Assembly (NCBI RefSeq): GCF_017876095.1
Contig: NZ_JAGINM010000006.1
Span: forward strand, 335,424 to 399,423
Direction of reading: 5' to 3'
Length of the DNA: 64,000 nt
From: Azospirillum agricola
GTDB taxonomy: Bacteria > Pseudomonadota > Alphaproteobacteria > Azospirillales > Azospirillaceae
Below the pieces are notes generated by a model. The model saw nothing but the letters and a program-made list of their open reading frames with translations. It made no database searches and was not told the origin of the DNA. The translations under genes and the position numbers were made by a program. Positions 1 to 9,365 of the stretch are shown here, piece by piece. Positions within the stretch are counted from its first letter, which is position 1. Every line of letters starts with the position of its first letter.

Positions 1-882
1 GACGTCGCCCGGCGTCGCCTGCCCGCGCCACCACAGCCACAGGGCGGTGGCCACCACGGCGGTGCGGATCAGCAGCAGGATGGCGAGCTGGGCGGTGCTG
101 TGGCGGGTGTGGCGCGTCCAGGTGCGGTTGGTCCGGCGGCTCCATTTGCCGACGATCCGGGCCAGCCGGTCGTCCTCGCGCGGCTCGGCGCCGAACGCCT
201 TGACCACCGCGTTGCAGCCGATGGCGTCGGCCAGCGTGCCGCCCAGCCGGGTATCCCAGGCGTTGGACAGCCGCGCCGCCGGGGCGATGTAGAGGGTGGC
301 GAAGACGACGGTCAGCCCGATGTAGACCGCCGTCCCCAGCGCGATGACGAGCCCCATCACCGGCCATTGCAGGCCGAGCAGCACCATCGTCCCGGCCAGC
401 ACGACCAGCGACGGCCACAGCGCCAGCAGCAGCGTGTCGTTCAGCGTGTCGAGCGCCCACATGCCGCGCGTGATCTTGCGGACGATGGAACCGGCGAAGC
501 TGTTGGCGTGCCAGTCGGTCGAGAAGCGCTGGACCCGGTGGAAGCTGTCCTGGCCGACGTCGGCCATGATGCGCAGGGTCAGCGGGATGACGCCGCTCCA
601 GGCGACGTGACGCAGCACGACCATGCCGGCACCGAGCGCCACCATGGCGGCGAAGGCGCTCAGGGCGGCGTCGCGCGCCGTCTCCCGATCGGCGGACAGC
701 AGCGCCAGGGCGTCGACCAGACGTCCGGCGAACAGCGGCATGAAGACGTCGGCCAGCGTCGCCAGGGCGATGGTGCCGGCGATCCAGGTCACCAGCGGCA
801 CCTGACGGCGCCAGTGTTGAAAGGTGAAGGCGAGAACGGCACGGATCGCATCCGTCCGGCCGGATTTTTTCAAGACAGCCAT
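1..882 (-). CDS. ABC exporter, N-terminal transmembrane domain (partial)
   Basis: The reading frame starts at an ATG at 882 (MAVLKKSGRTDAIR) and continues without a stop to the left window edge, giving 294 residues. The visible part looks like a type IV (MsbA-like) exporter membrane domain: a short basic lead, then hydrophobic helices beginning around residues 29-47 and 80-100, an intracellular-loop-like stretch around residues 105-150 (RIMADVGQDSFHRVQRFSTD), and further helices near residues 165-205 and 270-285. The nucleotide-binding domain would lie outside the window, so the ATPase half is inferred, not seen. It probably works at the inner membrane as a dimer. The substrate is unknown and the neighbours give no clue. 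Confidence 0.8.
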   Translation of the reverse strand, partial: MAVLKKSGRTDAIRAVLAFTFQHWRRQVPLVTWIAGTIALATLADVFMPLFAGRLVDALALLSADRETARDAALSAFAAMVALGAGMVVLRHVAWSGVIPLTLRIMADVGQDSFHRVQRFSTDWHANSFAGSIVRKITRGMWALDTLNDTLLLALWPSLVVLAGTMVLLGLQWPVMGLVIALGTAVYIGLTVVFATLYIAPAARLSNAWDTRLGGTLADAIGCNAVVKAFGAEPREDDRLARIVGKWSRRTNRTWTRHTRHSTAQLAILLLIRTAVVATALWLWWRGQATPGDV

Positions 883-1557
883 GATCACGTCCGGCGCGAC
901 GACGCGCCGTCTCCACGGCGGACCGGCCGGGACGCGGCCATGGCCATGGCGCGTTCAGGGCCGGTCGGCACCGTCCAATGAATGGGAATATCGATGACCG
1001 TTGCCGGGCTCAAGCAGCCCGCGGTCGGACCTTGCGGTCGGACGACCTAACGGTTGGCCGGTGTGGGAGATTTCAGCAGGCATTTCGAACGCATGCAGCC
1101 CCCCAACTTCCAAAAGAAAACCGGATTGTTTGCTTAGCAGGGTTGGCCGCTCGCGCCAATACGCCTTTTGTAATAGGCGAGCGCCCCACCGATGGGTTCC
1201 GGATTACTGGAAATCCGTTTTCACGCGCTTGATGGGAGAGGCCCCGGCGGCGCCGCACAGACCGTCTCGCCCGACAGGGCCTCAACCGGGAATTGCCTTG
1301 AAGTCCGGCCCTTGGGGCGTGGGTGTGAATCGACCCGTTTGCGCGGGCATCCCGGCAGGCAGTGGACACCCGCTCCGTCATGTTTTTGATTCGGTGGTGA
1401 AAAAGGTTCGGCCGCCTTGCCCTCGCCTTCCACGGCTCCGATGCGACCGAGCAGCCTCCAGGCTGCCCGCCAGCCGTCCATTCGAACGACCATCATGGCA
1501 ATGGCGACGAAACCCAAGCCGTTGTTTCAGCTTTAAATTTTCTAGGGATCTGGAAAT
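883..1557. other. Intergenic stretch with no recognised gene
   Basis: About 675 bp between the ABC exporter start and the tRNA-Gln gene. Open frames of 60-275 codons exist on both strands, but their compositions are arginine/proline-rich as expected of random frames in GC-rich DNA, and none resembles a known family. The section around 1080-1220 is relatively AT-rich and could hold the promoter of the minus-strand exporter gene; no clear -35/-10 pair stands out. Confidence 0.5.
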
Positions 1558-1632
1558 TGGCTGGGGCGCCAGGATTCGAACCTGGGAATGGCGGTACCAA
1601 AAACCGCTGCCTTACCGCTTGGCGACGCCCCA
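1558..1632 (-). tRNA. tRNA-Gln (anticodon UUG)
   Basis: On the minus strand the sequence folds as a complete tRNA: acceptor stem TGGGGCG pairing with CGCCCCA, D-arm GCCAAGCGGTAAGGC, anticodon arm with the TTG anticodon in a TTTTGGT loop context, T-arm CCAGGTTCGAATCCTGG, discriminator G and an encoded CCA (1558-1560 on the plus strand reads TGG). The TTG anticodon assigns it to glutamine. An acceptor stem starting with a weak U-A pair is typical of bacterial tRNA-Gln. Confidence 0.95.
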
Positions 1633-1724
1633 ACCGTCACGGCGATCGGTCATCGCCGGAAGGAGCGGCACCATAGACGGAGAGGCCGCCGAGCGCAACA
1701 GGCTGCGAACGAAAAATTTCACGC

Positions 1725-3833
1725 TCAGCGTCCCTCCCGCCGCCACGCCATCAGCATCGCCCCCAGGACCAGGGCCAGCACCGCGCCGACCGGCAGCAGA
1801 GGCATGTCGGTCACCCCCGTCACCGTGAAGTCGCCGTTGGCGCGCAGACCGATCCAGCCCGATCCGGTCTGGTCGCGGTCGGGACGGGTGCGGCGGATCT
1901 CCACGCCCGGACGCGGGCCGGTCACGGTATCGGTGATCCAATGGACACCGCCGCCGGTCGCCTCGGTCACCGGGGCCATGCGGTCGCCGGTGGTGCGGAC
2001 GTCGGCCAGTTCGGGCGGGTTCACCGCCCCCACCACCGCCAGCGCCGTCCGCTCGCCGTCGGAGATGCGGTAGATGCCGGGAGCGCTCGCCGTCACCGTG
2101 GCGACGGCGCGGCCGGTCCGGTCGTCGGTCAGGGTCAGGGGGCTGGTCTCGTCCGATGGCGTGGTCAGCGTCACGGGGCGTGGGTCGGGCTCCAGCGAGC
2201 GGCGCTCGACCGTGATGCGGTTGCCGTCGACCCGCGCGCGCAGGTCGTTCTCCTCAAGCTCCGGCTCCTTCATCAGCCAGTGGGCGAGGCGGCGCAGCAG
2301 CTCGGCCTGCGGGCCGCCACCCTCGAAGCCGCGGCTCCACAGCCAGATCTGGTCGGAGGCGAGCTGCGCCACCCGGCCCTTGCCGACACGGTCGAGCACC
2401 AGCAGCGGCCGTTCGTCGGCGCCCTGCATCACCACCGCGCCGCCGTTCGGCGTCACCTCCACCTGATGGAACCAGCGGCCCCATTGCGGCGCGGAGTCGG
2501 CGCCGCGATCGCCGGGCAGGCCGGCGGTCACCGGGTGGCGACGGCCGGTCTCGGTCACGCTCGGCAGAAAGGGGCGGTCGATGGTCTGGCCGGTCGGGGC
2601 CGCCGGCAGGATCGAGCCGAGCGGCGTGCGGTAGAGCGACAGCGGCGTCGCGTAGCCCTGGCCGGAAGCCTCCAGCAGGGCGCCGCCCTTGCGGACATAT
2701 TCGGCGATGTTCTCCAGATACATCTGCGGCAGCACGCCGCGCCGGCGGTAACGGTCGAAGATGATCAGGTCGAACTCGTCGAGCTTGACCTCGAACAGCT
2801 CGCGGATCGGGAAGGCGATCAGCGACAGCTCGCGGATCGGCGTGCCGTCCTGCTTCTCGGGCGGGCGCAGGATGGTGAAATGCACCAGATCGACCGAGGG
2901 GTCGGCCTTCAGCAGGTTGCGCCACGTCCGCTCGCCGGCGTGCGGCTCGCCGGAGACCAGCAGCACCCGCAACCGGTCGCGCACCCCGTTGACCACCACG
3001 GCGGCGCGGTTGTTCGCCAGCGTCAGTTCCTGCCGCGCGGCCTCGACTTCCAGCTCCAGCACATTCTGGCCGCCGTGGGTGACCGGCAGATCGATGCGGA
3101 TGTCGCGGCCGACCGGCACGCGGATGCTGCGCGGGGCGCCACCATCCTGGCGCAGCGTCACCGCCGCGTCGGCGGACTGGCGGCCCGGCATGTCGTCGAC
3201 GCGGATCGTCAAATCGACCGGCTTGCCGACGAGGCCATAGCTCGGCGCCTGGACGATGGCGATGCGGCGGTCGCCCTCGTCGCGGTCGCCGGTCAGCAGC
3301 GTGTGGATCGGACCGATCTCAGCCAGCTTGGCGACGTTTTCCGGAACGTCGTGGATCTGGCCGTCGGTGATCAGCACGGCGCCAGCCATGCGGCGGCGCG
3401 GCACGTCGGCCATCGCGCGGTTCAGCGCGTCGAACAGATGCGTCTCGTTGATGGCGGTGGCGTCGCCCGCCCCGTCGCCGGCGCGCACGACGCGCACCTC
3501 CAGGTCATTGAACGCCTTCAGCCGCTCGGTCAGCCCGGCCAGCGCCTGTTCGGCGCGCGCCCGGCGGTCGCCGATGGCCTGGCTCGGTGAATCGTCGACG
3601 ACGATGACCGCGACGTCCTTGATCGGCTCGCGCTTCTCCTGGACCAGCGAGGGGTTGATCAGCGCCAGAGCCAGCACCAGCACGGCCAGCAGCCGCAGCG
3701 CCACGCCGCGCGCCCGGCGGACGGCCGCGACCAGCACCACCAGCAGCGCCACGCCGAGCAGCGGGCCGAGCAGGGCCCAGGGCAGCAGCGGCGCCAGCGC
3801 GACGGAGGTGCCGGAGAACAGATCGACGGGCAT
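1725..3833 (-). CDS. Membrane protein with GATase1-like domain, last gene of the MoxR operon
   Basis: 702 residues. Two or three N-terminal transmembrane helices (about residues 15-60), a VWA-like region (IVVDDSPSQAIGD near residue 80 and GAVLITDGQ near residue 155), then a class I glutamine-amidotransferase-like fold around residues 285-500 (LIIFDRYRRRGVLPQ; YVRKGGALLEASGQG), and a final hydrophobic helix near residues 675-695. I see no convincing Cys nucleophile in the GATase-like part, so it is probably non-catalytic. The start codon directly abuts the stop of the upstream DUF4159 gene (TAG-ATG), showing an operon. Proteins of this kind commonly accompany MoxR/DUF58 genes; the precise role is unknown. 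Confidence 0.8.
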   Translation of the reverse strand: MPVDLFSGTSVALAPLLPWALLGPLLGVALLVVLVAAVRRARGVALRLLAVLVLALALINPSLVQEKREPIKDVAVIVVDDSPSQAIGDRRARAEQALAGLTERLKAFNDLEVRVVRAGDGAGDATAINETHLFDALNRAMADVPRRRMAGAVLITDGQIHDVPENVAKLAEIGPIHTLLTGDRDEGDRRIAIVQAPSYGLVGKPVDLTIRVDDMPGRQSADAAVTLRQDGGAPRSIRVPVGRDIRIDLPVTHGGQNVLELEVEAARQELTLANNRAAVVVNGVRDRLRVLLVSGEPHAGERTWRNLLKADPSVDLVHFTILRPPEKQDGTPIRELSLIAFPIRELFEVKLDEFDLIIFDRYRRRGVLPQMYLENIAEYVRKGGALLEASGQGYATPLSLYRTPLGSILPAAPTGQTIDRPFLPSVTETGRRHPVTAGLPGDRGADSAPQWGRWFHQVEVTPNGGAVVMQGADERPLLVLDRVGKGRVAQLASDQIWLWSRGFEGGGPQAELLRRLAHWLMKEPELEENDLRARVDGNRITVERRSLEPDPRPVTLTTPSDETSPLTLTDDRTGRAVATVTASAPGIYRISDGERTALAVVGAVNPPELADVRTTGDRMAPVTEATGGGVHWITDTVTGPRPGVEIRRTRPDRDQTGSGWIGLRANGDFTVTGVTDMPLLPVGAVLALVLGAMLMAWRREGR

Positions 3834-6572
3834 CTACTGTCCAAGCCTTTCCAGGATGGCGGGGACATGGACCTGATCGGCCTTGTAATTGCCGGTCAGC
3901 GCGTACATCACCAGATTGATCCCGAAACGATAGGCCATCTCCCGCTGCCGCTCGCCGCCCGGAACGACGGCGAACAGCGGCTGGCCGGTGCGGCCGACCG
4001 CCCAGGCGGCGGCCCAGTCGTTGCCGCCGATCACCACCGGCGAGACGCCGTCGTTGGCCGGCCCCTCGCGCGCCTCGATCCACAGCTCGCCACCGGCCGA
4101 GCGGCCGGGGAAATCCGCCATCAGGTAAAAGGACTTGCGCAGCACATGGTCGGGCGGCACCGGGGCCAGCGGCGGGATGTCGAGCCCCTCGACCAGCCGT
4201 TGCAGCACCGCCGGGCCGCCGCCGGGCGACTGGTCGCGGGTGTCGAACAGGATGGTGCCGCCGCCGCGCAGATAGGCGTTGACGCGGGTGCGCGCCTGAT
4301 CGGTGAGCGGCCGTTGCTGGTCCGAAACGGGCCAGTAGAGCAGCGGGAAGAAGGCCAGCTCGTCGCGTTCGGGATCGACGCCGACGGCGCCCATCGTCTC
4401 GACCGCCGTGCGCAGGTTCAGCACGCCGACCAGCCCCTCCAGCCCGGCGCGGGCGGTGTCGTCGACCGTTCCGTCCCCGGTCTGAACGTAGGCAAGGTAG
4501 GTTTCCGCCGTGACCTTGACGGACTGCTCGTCGTCGGCGGCACGGGCGGTGCCGACGGGAGCCGACGCGAGCACCACGGCCAGCAGCAGGCCGGCGGCGG
4601 TCGCCCCGCCCGCCCCTCGCGCGGTCGGGCGCAGGGTCGGGCGGCCGAGCAGGCCGCGCAGGGCCAGCGCGATCAGCAGGTCGACGGTCAGCAGCGCCAG
4701 CGCGACGCCCAGCAGAGTCGGTTTCAACGGCACCTCCCCCCGGCCGCCATAGCCGGACCGGGCGACTCCACCGGGCAAGGCGCCCAGCGGCTCGATCCTC
4801 GTGACGGCGGACGACAGGTTCAACGCGCGTCGGGCATCGTCGGTCCCGTAGAAGCCCGGCGGGTGGCGCGGGCCGATCACCGAGGCGGTCGCGTTGCCGG
4901 GGATCGGGAAGGCGGTCGGCGGCGGCGGCACGAGGCGGCCGGTGCCGTCGAGCAGTTCCACCGGGTCGAGCGACGCCGTCGGCGCCGCACCGGTGACGCC
5001 GCCGCTGAGCGCCACCAGCCGGCGCAGCATGTCGACGAACAGGCCGGACAGCGGCAGGTTCGACCAGTCCGGGCTGGCGGTGGTGTGGACCAGCACGATC
5101 CAGCCGTCGCCGCGCTTCTCCGACGTCACCAGCGGCGTGCCATCGGCCAGCCGCGCCCAGGTGCGCTCGGCCAGATCGAGCGCCGGCTCGGCCAGCACCT
5201 GCCGGTTGACCTGGACGTCGGGGGGGATCGCCAGCCCCTCGAACGGGGTCTTGGGCGGGAAGGGCTGGAGCTTGGCCGGCTCCGACCAGGACAGCGCCCC
5301 GCCCAGCGCGCGGTCGCCGATGCGCAGCCGCACCGGCACCAGCTGGTCGGCGTGCTGGGCCAGACGCGGGCCGGCGAAGCGCAGCAGGACGTTGCCCTTG
5401 CGCACCCACTCCTCGACGCCCTGCGCCTCGCCGGCGGTCAGGGCGCCGATGTCCGACAGGATCAGCACGGCGAGGTCGCGCTTGAGCAGGTCGAGCGTGC
5501 TGCCGCGCCGCACCTCGTTGAAGGGCGACAGGGCGCGGTCGAGGTAATAGAGGTCGGAGAGGAGCGGCTGGCTCTCCCCTTCCGGCCGGCCGGAGACGAG
5601 ACCGACCGGGCGTCGGCGCCAGCGCTCGTCGAGCAGCACGGTGGCCCCGGCGGTGGTGTCGCCCTCGACGCGCAGGCTGGCGGCGTCGTTGCGCAGCTCG
5701 GTCGGCACGTCGAGCCGGACCTCGCGGGTCGTCTGGCCGGGCTCGAAGGCCACGGTCTGGCGGGTCAGCAGCCGGCCGTCTGCGGCGCTCAGCCGCACCG
5801 TGACGGGTTCGGGGCGGGACGGATCGGCGCGGGTGACGCGGGCGGTCAGCGCGGTGCCCTCGGTCGACGGCGGCAGCAGCAGATGCGGCGGCTTCTCGGC
5901 GGAATCGTCGAGGATCTCGGCGGAGCCAAGCCGTTGCAGCGCCTCGGCCAACGCGCGGGCGGAGGGGTCGCCCAGCCCGTCGCTCAGCCAGACCGCGTGG
6001 ACCGAGCCCTGGAGGGCGCGCTGGCTGGCGAGGGCGCGCACGGACTCCAGCGCGGCGGCGCGGTCGGTCGGCCAGGGCCGCGGTTCCAGCGCCTGGGCAA
6101 GACGCCGCGCCTCGGGCGCCGGCAGGACCGGCGACGGCTGCGGCTTCTCGCCGCCGGCCGGCGGGGCGGTGGTCAGCAGGACGACCGGGCGGGTCTGGCG
6201 GTCGGCCTGGGCGATCAGCTCGTCCATCGCGCGCTTGCGGGCCGGCCAGTCGCGGCCGGAGGCCCAGCCGTTGTCGACGACCAGCAGCAGCGGCCCACCG
6301 CCGGGCAGCGCCGCGCGCGGGTTCAACAGCGGGCCGGACAGGGCGAGGATGACCAGGGCGGCGACGATCAGGCGCAGCAGCAGCAGCCACCAGGGGGTGC
6401 GGGCCGGCGTCTCCTCCGGTGCCGTCAGGTCACGCAGCAGGCGGATGGCGGGGAAGCGCACCGTGCGCGGAGCCGGCGGCGTGACGCGCAGCAGCCACCA
6501 CAGCACCGGCAGGGCGGCCAGCGCGGTCAGGACCCAGGGGGCGGCGAAAGCGATCGGTGCGAAGCCCAGCAT
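3834..6572 (-). CDS. BatA-like / DUF4159 domain membrane protein
   Basis: 912 residues. The N-terminus has the BatA-type double membrane hairpin (residues about 5-30 and 58-85) followed by a VWA-like region (LLLVVDNGWASGRDW near residue 98). The C-terminal third, after a transmembrane segment near residues 625-645 and another near 660-680, matches DUF4159: ADDEQSVKVTAETYLAYVQT, then FFPLLYWPVSDQQRPL, then GGGTILFDTRDQSPGG, with the final glycine-rich fold ending ...RFGINLVMYALTGNYKADQ. Start ATG at 6572 is preceded by a REP-like palindrome and a 92-bp gap to the DUF58 gene. Family members sit with MoxR and DUF58 proteins and are proposed to act in envelope complex assembly or stress tolerance; function is inferred only from this context. 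Confidence 0.85.
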   Translation of the reverse strand: MLGFAPIAFAAPWVLTALAALPVLWWLLRVTPPAPRTVRFPAIRLLRDLTAPEETPARTPWWLLLLRLIVAALVILALSGPLLNPRAALPGGGPLLLVVDNGWASGRDWPARKRAMDELIAQADRQTRPVVLLTTAPPAGGEKPQPSPVLPAPEARRLAQALEPRPWPTDRAAALESVRALASQRALQGSVHAVWLSDGLGDPSARALAEALQRLGSAEILDDSAEKPPHLLLPPSTEGTALTARVTRADPSRPEPVTVRLSAADGRLLTRQTVAFEPGQTTREVRLDVPTELRNDAASLRVEGDTTAGATVLLDERWRRRPVGLVSGRPEGESQPLLSDLYYLDRALSPFNEVRRGSTLDLLKRDLAVLILSDIGALTAGEAQGVEEWVRKGNVLLRFAGPRLAQHADQLVPVRLRIGDRALGGALSWSEPAKLQPFPPKTPFEGLAIPPDVQVNRQVLAEPALDLAERTWARLADGTPLVTSEKRGDGWIVLVHTTASPDWSNLPLSGLFVDMLRRLVALSGGVTGAAPTASLDPVELLDGTGRLVPPPPTAFPIPGNATASVIGPRHPPGFYGTDDARRALNLSSAVTRIEPLGALPGGVARSGYGGRGEVPLKPTLLGVALALLTVDLLIALALRGLLGRPTLRPTARGAGGATAAGLLLAVVLASAPVGTARAADDEQSVKVTAETYLAYVQTGDGTVDDTARAGLEGLVGVLNLRTAVETMGAVGVDPERDELAFFPLLYWPVSDQQRPLTDQARTRVNAYLRGGGTILFDTRDQSPGGGPAVLQRLVEGLDIPPLAPVPPDHVLRKSFYLMADFPGRSAGGELWIEAREGPANDGVSPVVIGGNDWAAAWAVGRTGQPLFAVVPGGERQREMAYRFGINLVMYALTGNYKADQVHVPAILERLGQ

Positions 6573-6609
6573 TGGCGGCGGTTCTTACCTGGGGTGGGGA
6601 CCAGTTCTT

Positions 6610-6634
6610 CCCTCCCCCACCCGGCGGGGGAGGG
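6610..6634. repeat. GC-rich palindrome between DUF58 and DUF4159 genes
   Basis: The arms CCCTCCCCC and GGGGGAGGG flank a short ACCCGGC loop, followed by GTCGGGGTGGGGG. It belongs to the same class of C/G-rich intergenic palindromes seen at 29144-29443 and 40880-41027. In the minus transcript it would form a strong hairpin between two operon genes and could modulate mRNA decay or relative expression. Confidence 0.55.
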
Positions 6635-6664
6635 TCGGGGTGGGGGCAAGGGCCGCCGCGCCGC

Positions 6665-7567
6665 TCACACCGGCTCCTGCGCCAGCGCGCCCCACAGGGC
6701 GAGCAGGGCGGTCTGCGGCGGACGGTCGGTGCGGTGGGTGGCGAAGCTCCAGCCGGTGGTGCGGGCCAGCGCCGACAGCCCGTCGCGCTGCGCCTGCAAG
6801 CGCTCGCGGTAGGCCTCGCGCACCGCCTCGACGCGGGGAACCAGCAGACCCGCCTCGTTCTCCAGCCCCTCGAAGGCGACTCGGCCGTCGTAGGGCAGGG
6901 TTTCCTCGGCGGGATCGAGCACCTGGACCAGATGGCCGCGCAGCCCCCGCCCGGCCAGACCGGCGACGGCGGCGTGAATCTCGGGAAGCGGCGACAGCAG
7001 GTCGCCGATCAGCACGACCTGGGCGTGGCGCGGCAGCGGCTCGACCCGCGGCAGCGGCTCCGGCGCCACGGCGGCCTGCGGATCGGTCATCAGGCGGGCC
7101 AGCCGGTCGACCGCCGATCTGCCGTGGTCGGGCCGCGTCCCGCTGTTGAGCAGCGCCACCCGCTCGCCGCCGCGCGCCAGCAGCACGGCGGTGGCGAGCG
7201 TCAGCAGGTCGGCGCGCTCGCGCTTGGTCGGCAGGCCGGCGGCCGAACGGAAATCCATCGAGGCCGAGCGGTCGCGCCACAGCCAGACGCTCTGCGCCGC
7301 CTCCCACTCGTTCTCGCGGACATAGACCGGCTGGGTCTTGGCCGACTGGCGCCAGTCGATCATCGACGGGGCGTCGCCCGGCTGGTAGCGGCGGAACTGC
7401 CAGAAGGTCTCGCCCAAGCCCACCCGGCGCCGGCCGTGGACGCCCTGGGCCACCGTCGCCGCCACCCGCTCCGCCGCGACCAGCAACGGCGGCAGGGCGG
7501 AGGCCAGCTCCTCCGCCCGGTGGCGGGCCAGCAGCGTCGTGGTTTGCGGGGCGGGGCTTCGCGGCAT
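6665..7567 (-). CDS. DUF58 domain protein
   Basis: 300 residues, the usual size for the family. It shows the DUF58 signature: GLGETFWQFRRYQPGDAPSM, then IDWRQSAKTQPVYVRENEWE (about residues 90-110), followed by a VWA-like region with VWLWRDRSASMDFRS (MIDAS-like DxS) and LLTLATAVLLARGGERVALL. No membrane segment is apparent. It follows moxR by 18 bp in the same direction, the classic MoxR-DUF58 pair. The family is thought to act with MoxR ATPases as chaperone-like adaptors on membrane or metal-dependent complexes; the client here is unknown. Confidence 0.9.
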   Translation of the reverse strand: MPRSPAPQTTTLLARHRAEELASALPPLLVAAERVAATVAQGVHGRRRVGLGETFWQFRRYQPGDAPSMIDWRQSAKTQPVYVRENEWEAAQSVWLWRDRSASMDFRSAAGLPTKRERADLLTLATAVLLARGGERVALLNSGTRPDHGRSAVDRLARLMTDPQAAVAPEPLPRVEPLPRHAQVVLIGDLLSPLPEIHAAVAGLAGRGLRGHLVQVLDPAEETLPYDGRVAFEGLENEAGLLVPRVEAVREAYRERLQAQRDGLSALARTTGWSFATHRTDRPPQTALLALWGALAQEPV

Positions 7568-7585
7568 CGGCTGTCCAGTGGAAGG

Positions 7586-8629
7586 TTAAGCGAGCGGCGC
7601 GCAGAGGCGGTCGATGACGTCGTCCAGCGTCACCCCGTCGGCCCGCGCGGCGAAGTTCAGCGCCATGCGGTGCTTGAGGATCGGCTTGGCCAGCGCCACC
7701 ACGTCGTCGAGCGAGGGCGCCAGCCGGCCGTCGAGCACGGCGCGGGCGCGGGCGGCGAGCATCAGCGCCTGGCTGGCGCGCGGCCCCGGCCCCCAGGCGA
7801 CGTGGCGCCGCACCTCGACCAGATCGGAGCTGTCGGGACGGCCGCGCCGCACGAGGTCGAGGATGCCGTCGACCACGCTCTCGCCCACCGGCACGCGGCG
7901 GACCAGCCGCTGGGCCACCTGGAGGTCGGCGGCGGACAGCACCGTCACCGCGCGTTCGTCGGCGGCGCCGGTGGTGGCGATCATCATCCGGCGCTCGGCC
8001 TCGCGGTCGGGGTAGTCGACGTCGATCTGCATCAGGAAGCGGTCGAGCTGCGCCTCGGGCAGCGGGTAGGTGCCCTCCTGCTCCAGCGGATTCTGGGTGG
8101 CCAGCACGTGGAAGGGCTGCGGCAGCGGGTGGTACTGGCCGGCGACCGAGACGCGGTGCTCCTGCATCGCCTGCAACAGCGCCGACTGGGTGCGCGGGCT
8201 GGCGCGGTTGATCTCGTCGGCCATCAGCAGCTGGCTGAACACCGGGCCGGGCAGGAAGCGGAAGGAACGGCGGCCGTTCTCGCCCTCCTCCAGCACCTCC
8301 GACCCCAGGATGTCGGCGGGCATCAGGTCGGGCGTGCACTGGATGCGCTTTTCGGCCAGCCCGAGCACGGTGCCGAGCGTCTCGACCAGCCGCGTCTTGG
8401 CAAGGCCGGGAACGCCGATCAGCAGAACGTGGCCGCCGGCCAGCAGCGTGACCAGCGTGCGGTCCACCACCTCCCGCTGGCCGAAGATGATGCGGCCGAT
8501 GCGCTCGCGGACCAACCCCAGCCGGTCGCCGAGCGCCTCGATCTCCGCCATCAGGCGCTGGGGGTCCTCCGTGACGGCCGTGACGGCGGAGGTGGGGGAA
8601 TGGCCCCGCAGGCTGTCCTGTGCGCTCAC
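7586..8629 (-). CDS. MoxR-family AAA+ ATPase
   Basis: 347 residues, GTG start at 8629 with a GGGAG ribosome-binding site about 9 nt upstream. Walker A GVPGLAKTRL near residue 75, sensor/Walker B region LLMADEINRASPRTQSALLQ near residues 135-155, and the MoxR hallmark ATQNPLEQEGTYPLPEAQLD near residues 180-200. It heads the operon of four minus-strand genes ending at 1725. MoxR proteins act as cytosolic ATP-driven chaperones for partner complexes, working with DUF58/VWA proteins; the identity of the substrate is not shown by the sequence. Confidence 0.93.
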   Translation of the reverse strand: MSAQDSLRGHSPTSAVTAVTEDPQRLMAEIEALGDRLGLVRERIGRIIFGQREVVDRTLVTLLAGGHVLLIGVPGLAKTRLVETLGTVLGLAEKRIQCTPDLMPADILGSEVLEEGENGRRSFRFLPGPVFSQLLMADEINRASPRTQSALLQAMQEHRVSVAGQYHPLPQPFHVLATQNPLEQEGTYPLPEAQLDRFLMQIDVDYPDREAERRMMIATTGAADERAVTVLSAADLQVAQRLVRRVPVGESVVDGILDLVRRGRPDSSDLVEVRRHVAWGPGPRASQALMLAARARAVLDGRLAPSLDDVVALAKPILKHRMALNFAARADGVTLDDVIDRLCAPLA

Positions 8630-8798
8630 GATCCGCAGCTCCCTGTCTGTTGGGCCTTTTGGCGGTTGGGCCTGTTGTCACTGAAGACTGTTCGAGGCGG
8701 GGTCCGATAACCAAATCCAGAAAAGCCAACTCTAGTGGACCTAACGGCCGAGTGTGGCGAAAATACGTAACGGTGAAGCGGCAAAACGGGTCAGTTCC

Positions 8799-9365
8799 AT
8801 GAAGGTCGGTGGCGAAGGCACGAATGGCAAGCGCGCAGATGGCGCAGAGGGAACGATCCCCCTACCCCCGCGCATACCGACGGAGGAATCGTACGACATA
8901 CGCATTGCGCGTGACGGCACCTGGTTCCACAATGGCGACCCGATCCGCAGGATCGAACTGGCGAAGCTGTTTTCCACCGTCCTGAAACGGGACGACGCGG
9001 GGGATTACTGGCTGATCACCCCGGCCGAGCGCGGCCGGATCGTGGTCGAGGATTCACCCTTCGTCGCCGTGGAGATGACGGTGTCGGGCAGCGGCGCCGA
9101 CCAGATCCTGGCCTTCCGCACCAACCTCGACCACTGGGTCGAGGCCGGTCCCGACCACCCGATCCGCGTCGCCGACCATCCTGAAACCGGAGAGCCGTCC
9201 CCCTACATAGAAATCAAGAGCCGGCTGGACGCGCGCATCCTGCGGCCCGTGTTCTACGACATGGTCGAACGCGGGGAGACGCGGCGAACCGAGACCGGCG
9301 AGACCGAGGTGGGTGTATGGAGCAACAAGGTCTTCTTCGCGCTGGGCAGGCTGCCTGGCGACTGA
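8799..9365 (+). CDS. DUF1285 protein
   Basis: 188 residues from the ATG at 8799; a GTG at 8754 in frame would add 15 residues but adds sequence of low similarity to the family start. The body is DUF1285-like: PTEESYDIRIARDGTWFHNG, RRIELAKLFSTVLKRDDAG, YWLITPAERGRIVVEDSPFV and RPVFYDMVERGE. The family is soluble, widespread in proteobacteria, and without an assigned biochemical role. It is divergent from moxR and overlaps the following Nudix gene by 49 bp, so the two are co-transcribed and probably translationally coupled. Confidence 0.85.
   Translation: MKVGGEGTNGKRADGAEGTIPLPPRIPTEESYDIRIARDGTWFHNGDPIRRIELAKLFSTVLKRDDAGDYWLITPAERGRIVVEDSPFVAVEMTVSGSGADQILAFRTNLDHWVEAGPDHPIRVADHPETGEPSPYIEIKSRLDARILRPVFYDMVERGETRRTETGETEVGVWSNKVFFALGRLPGD

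Noticed and set aside
1001..1517. Open frames between the exporter gene and tRNA-Gln
   Set aside because: Low-complexity R/P/A-rich translations, no ribosome-binding sites and no family resemblance.
3867..6812. 981-codon plus-strand frame opposite the DUF4159 gene
   Set aside because: Arg/Gln/Gly-rich shadow without domains; the minus-strand frame has BatA-like helices and DUF4159 motifs.
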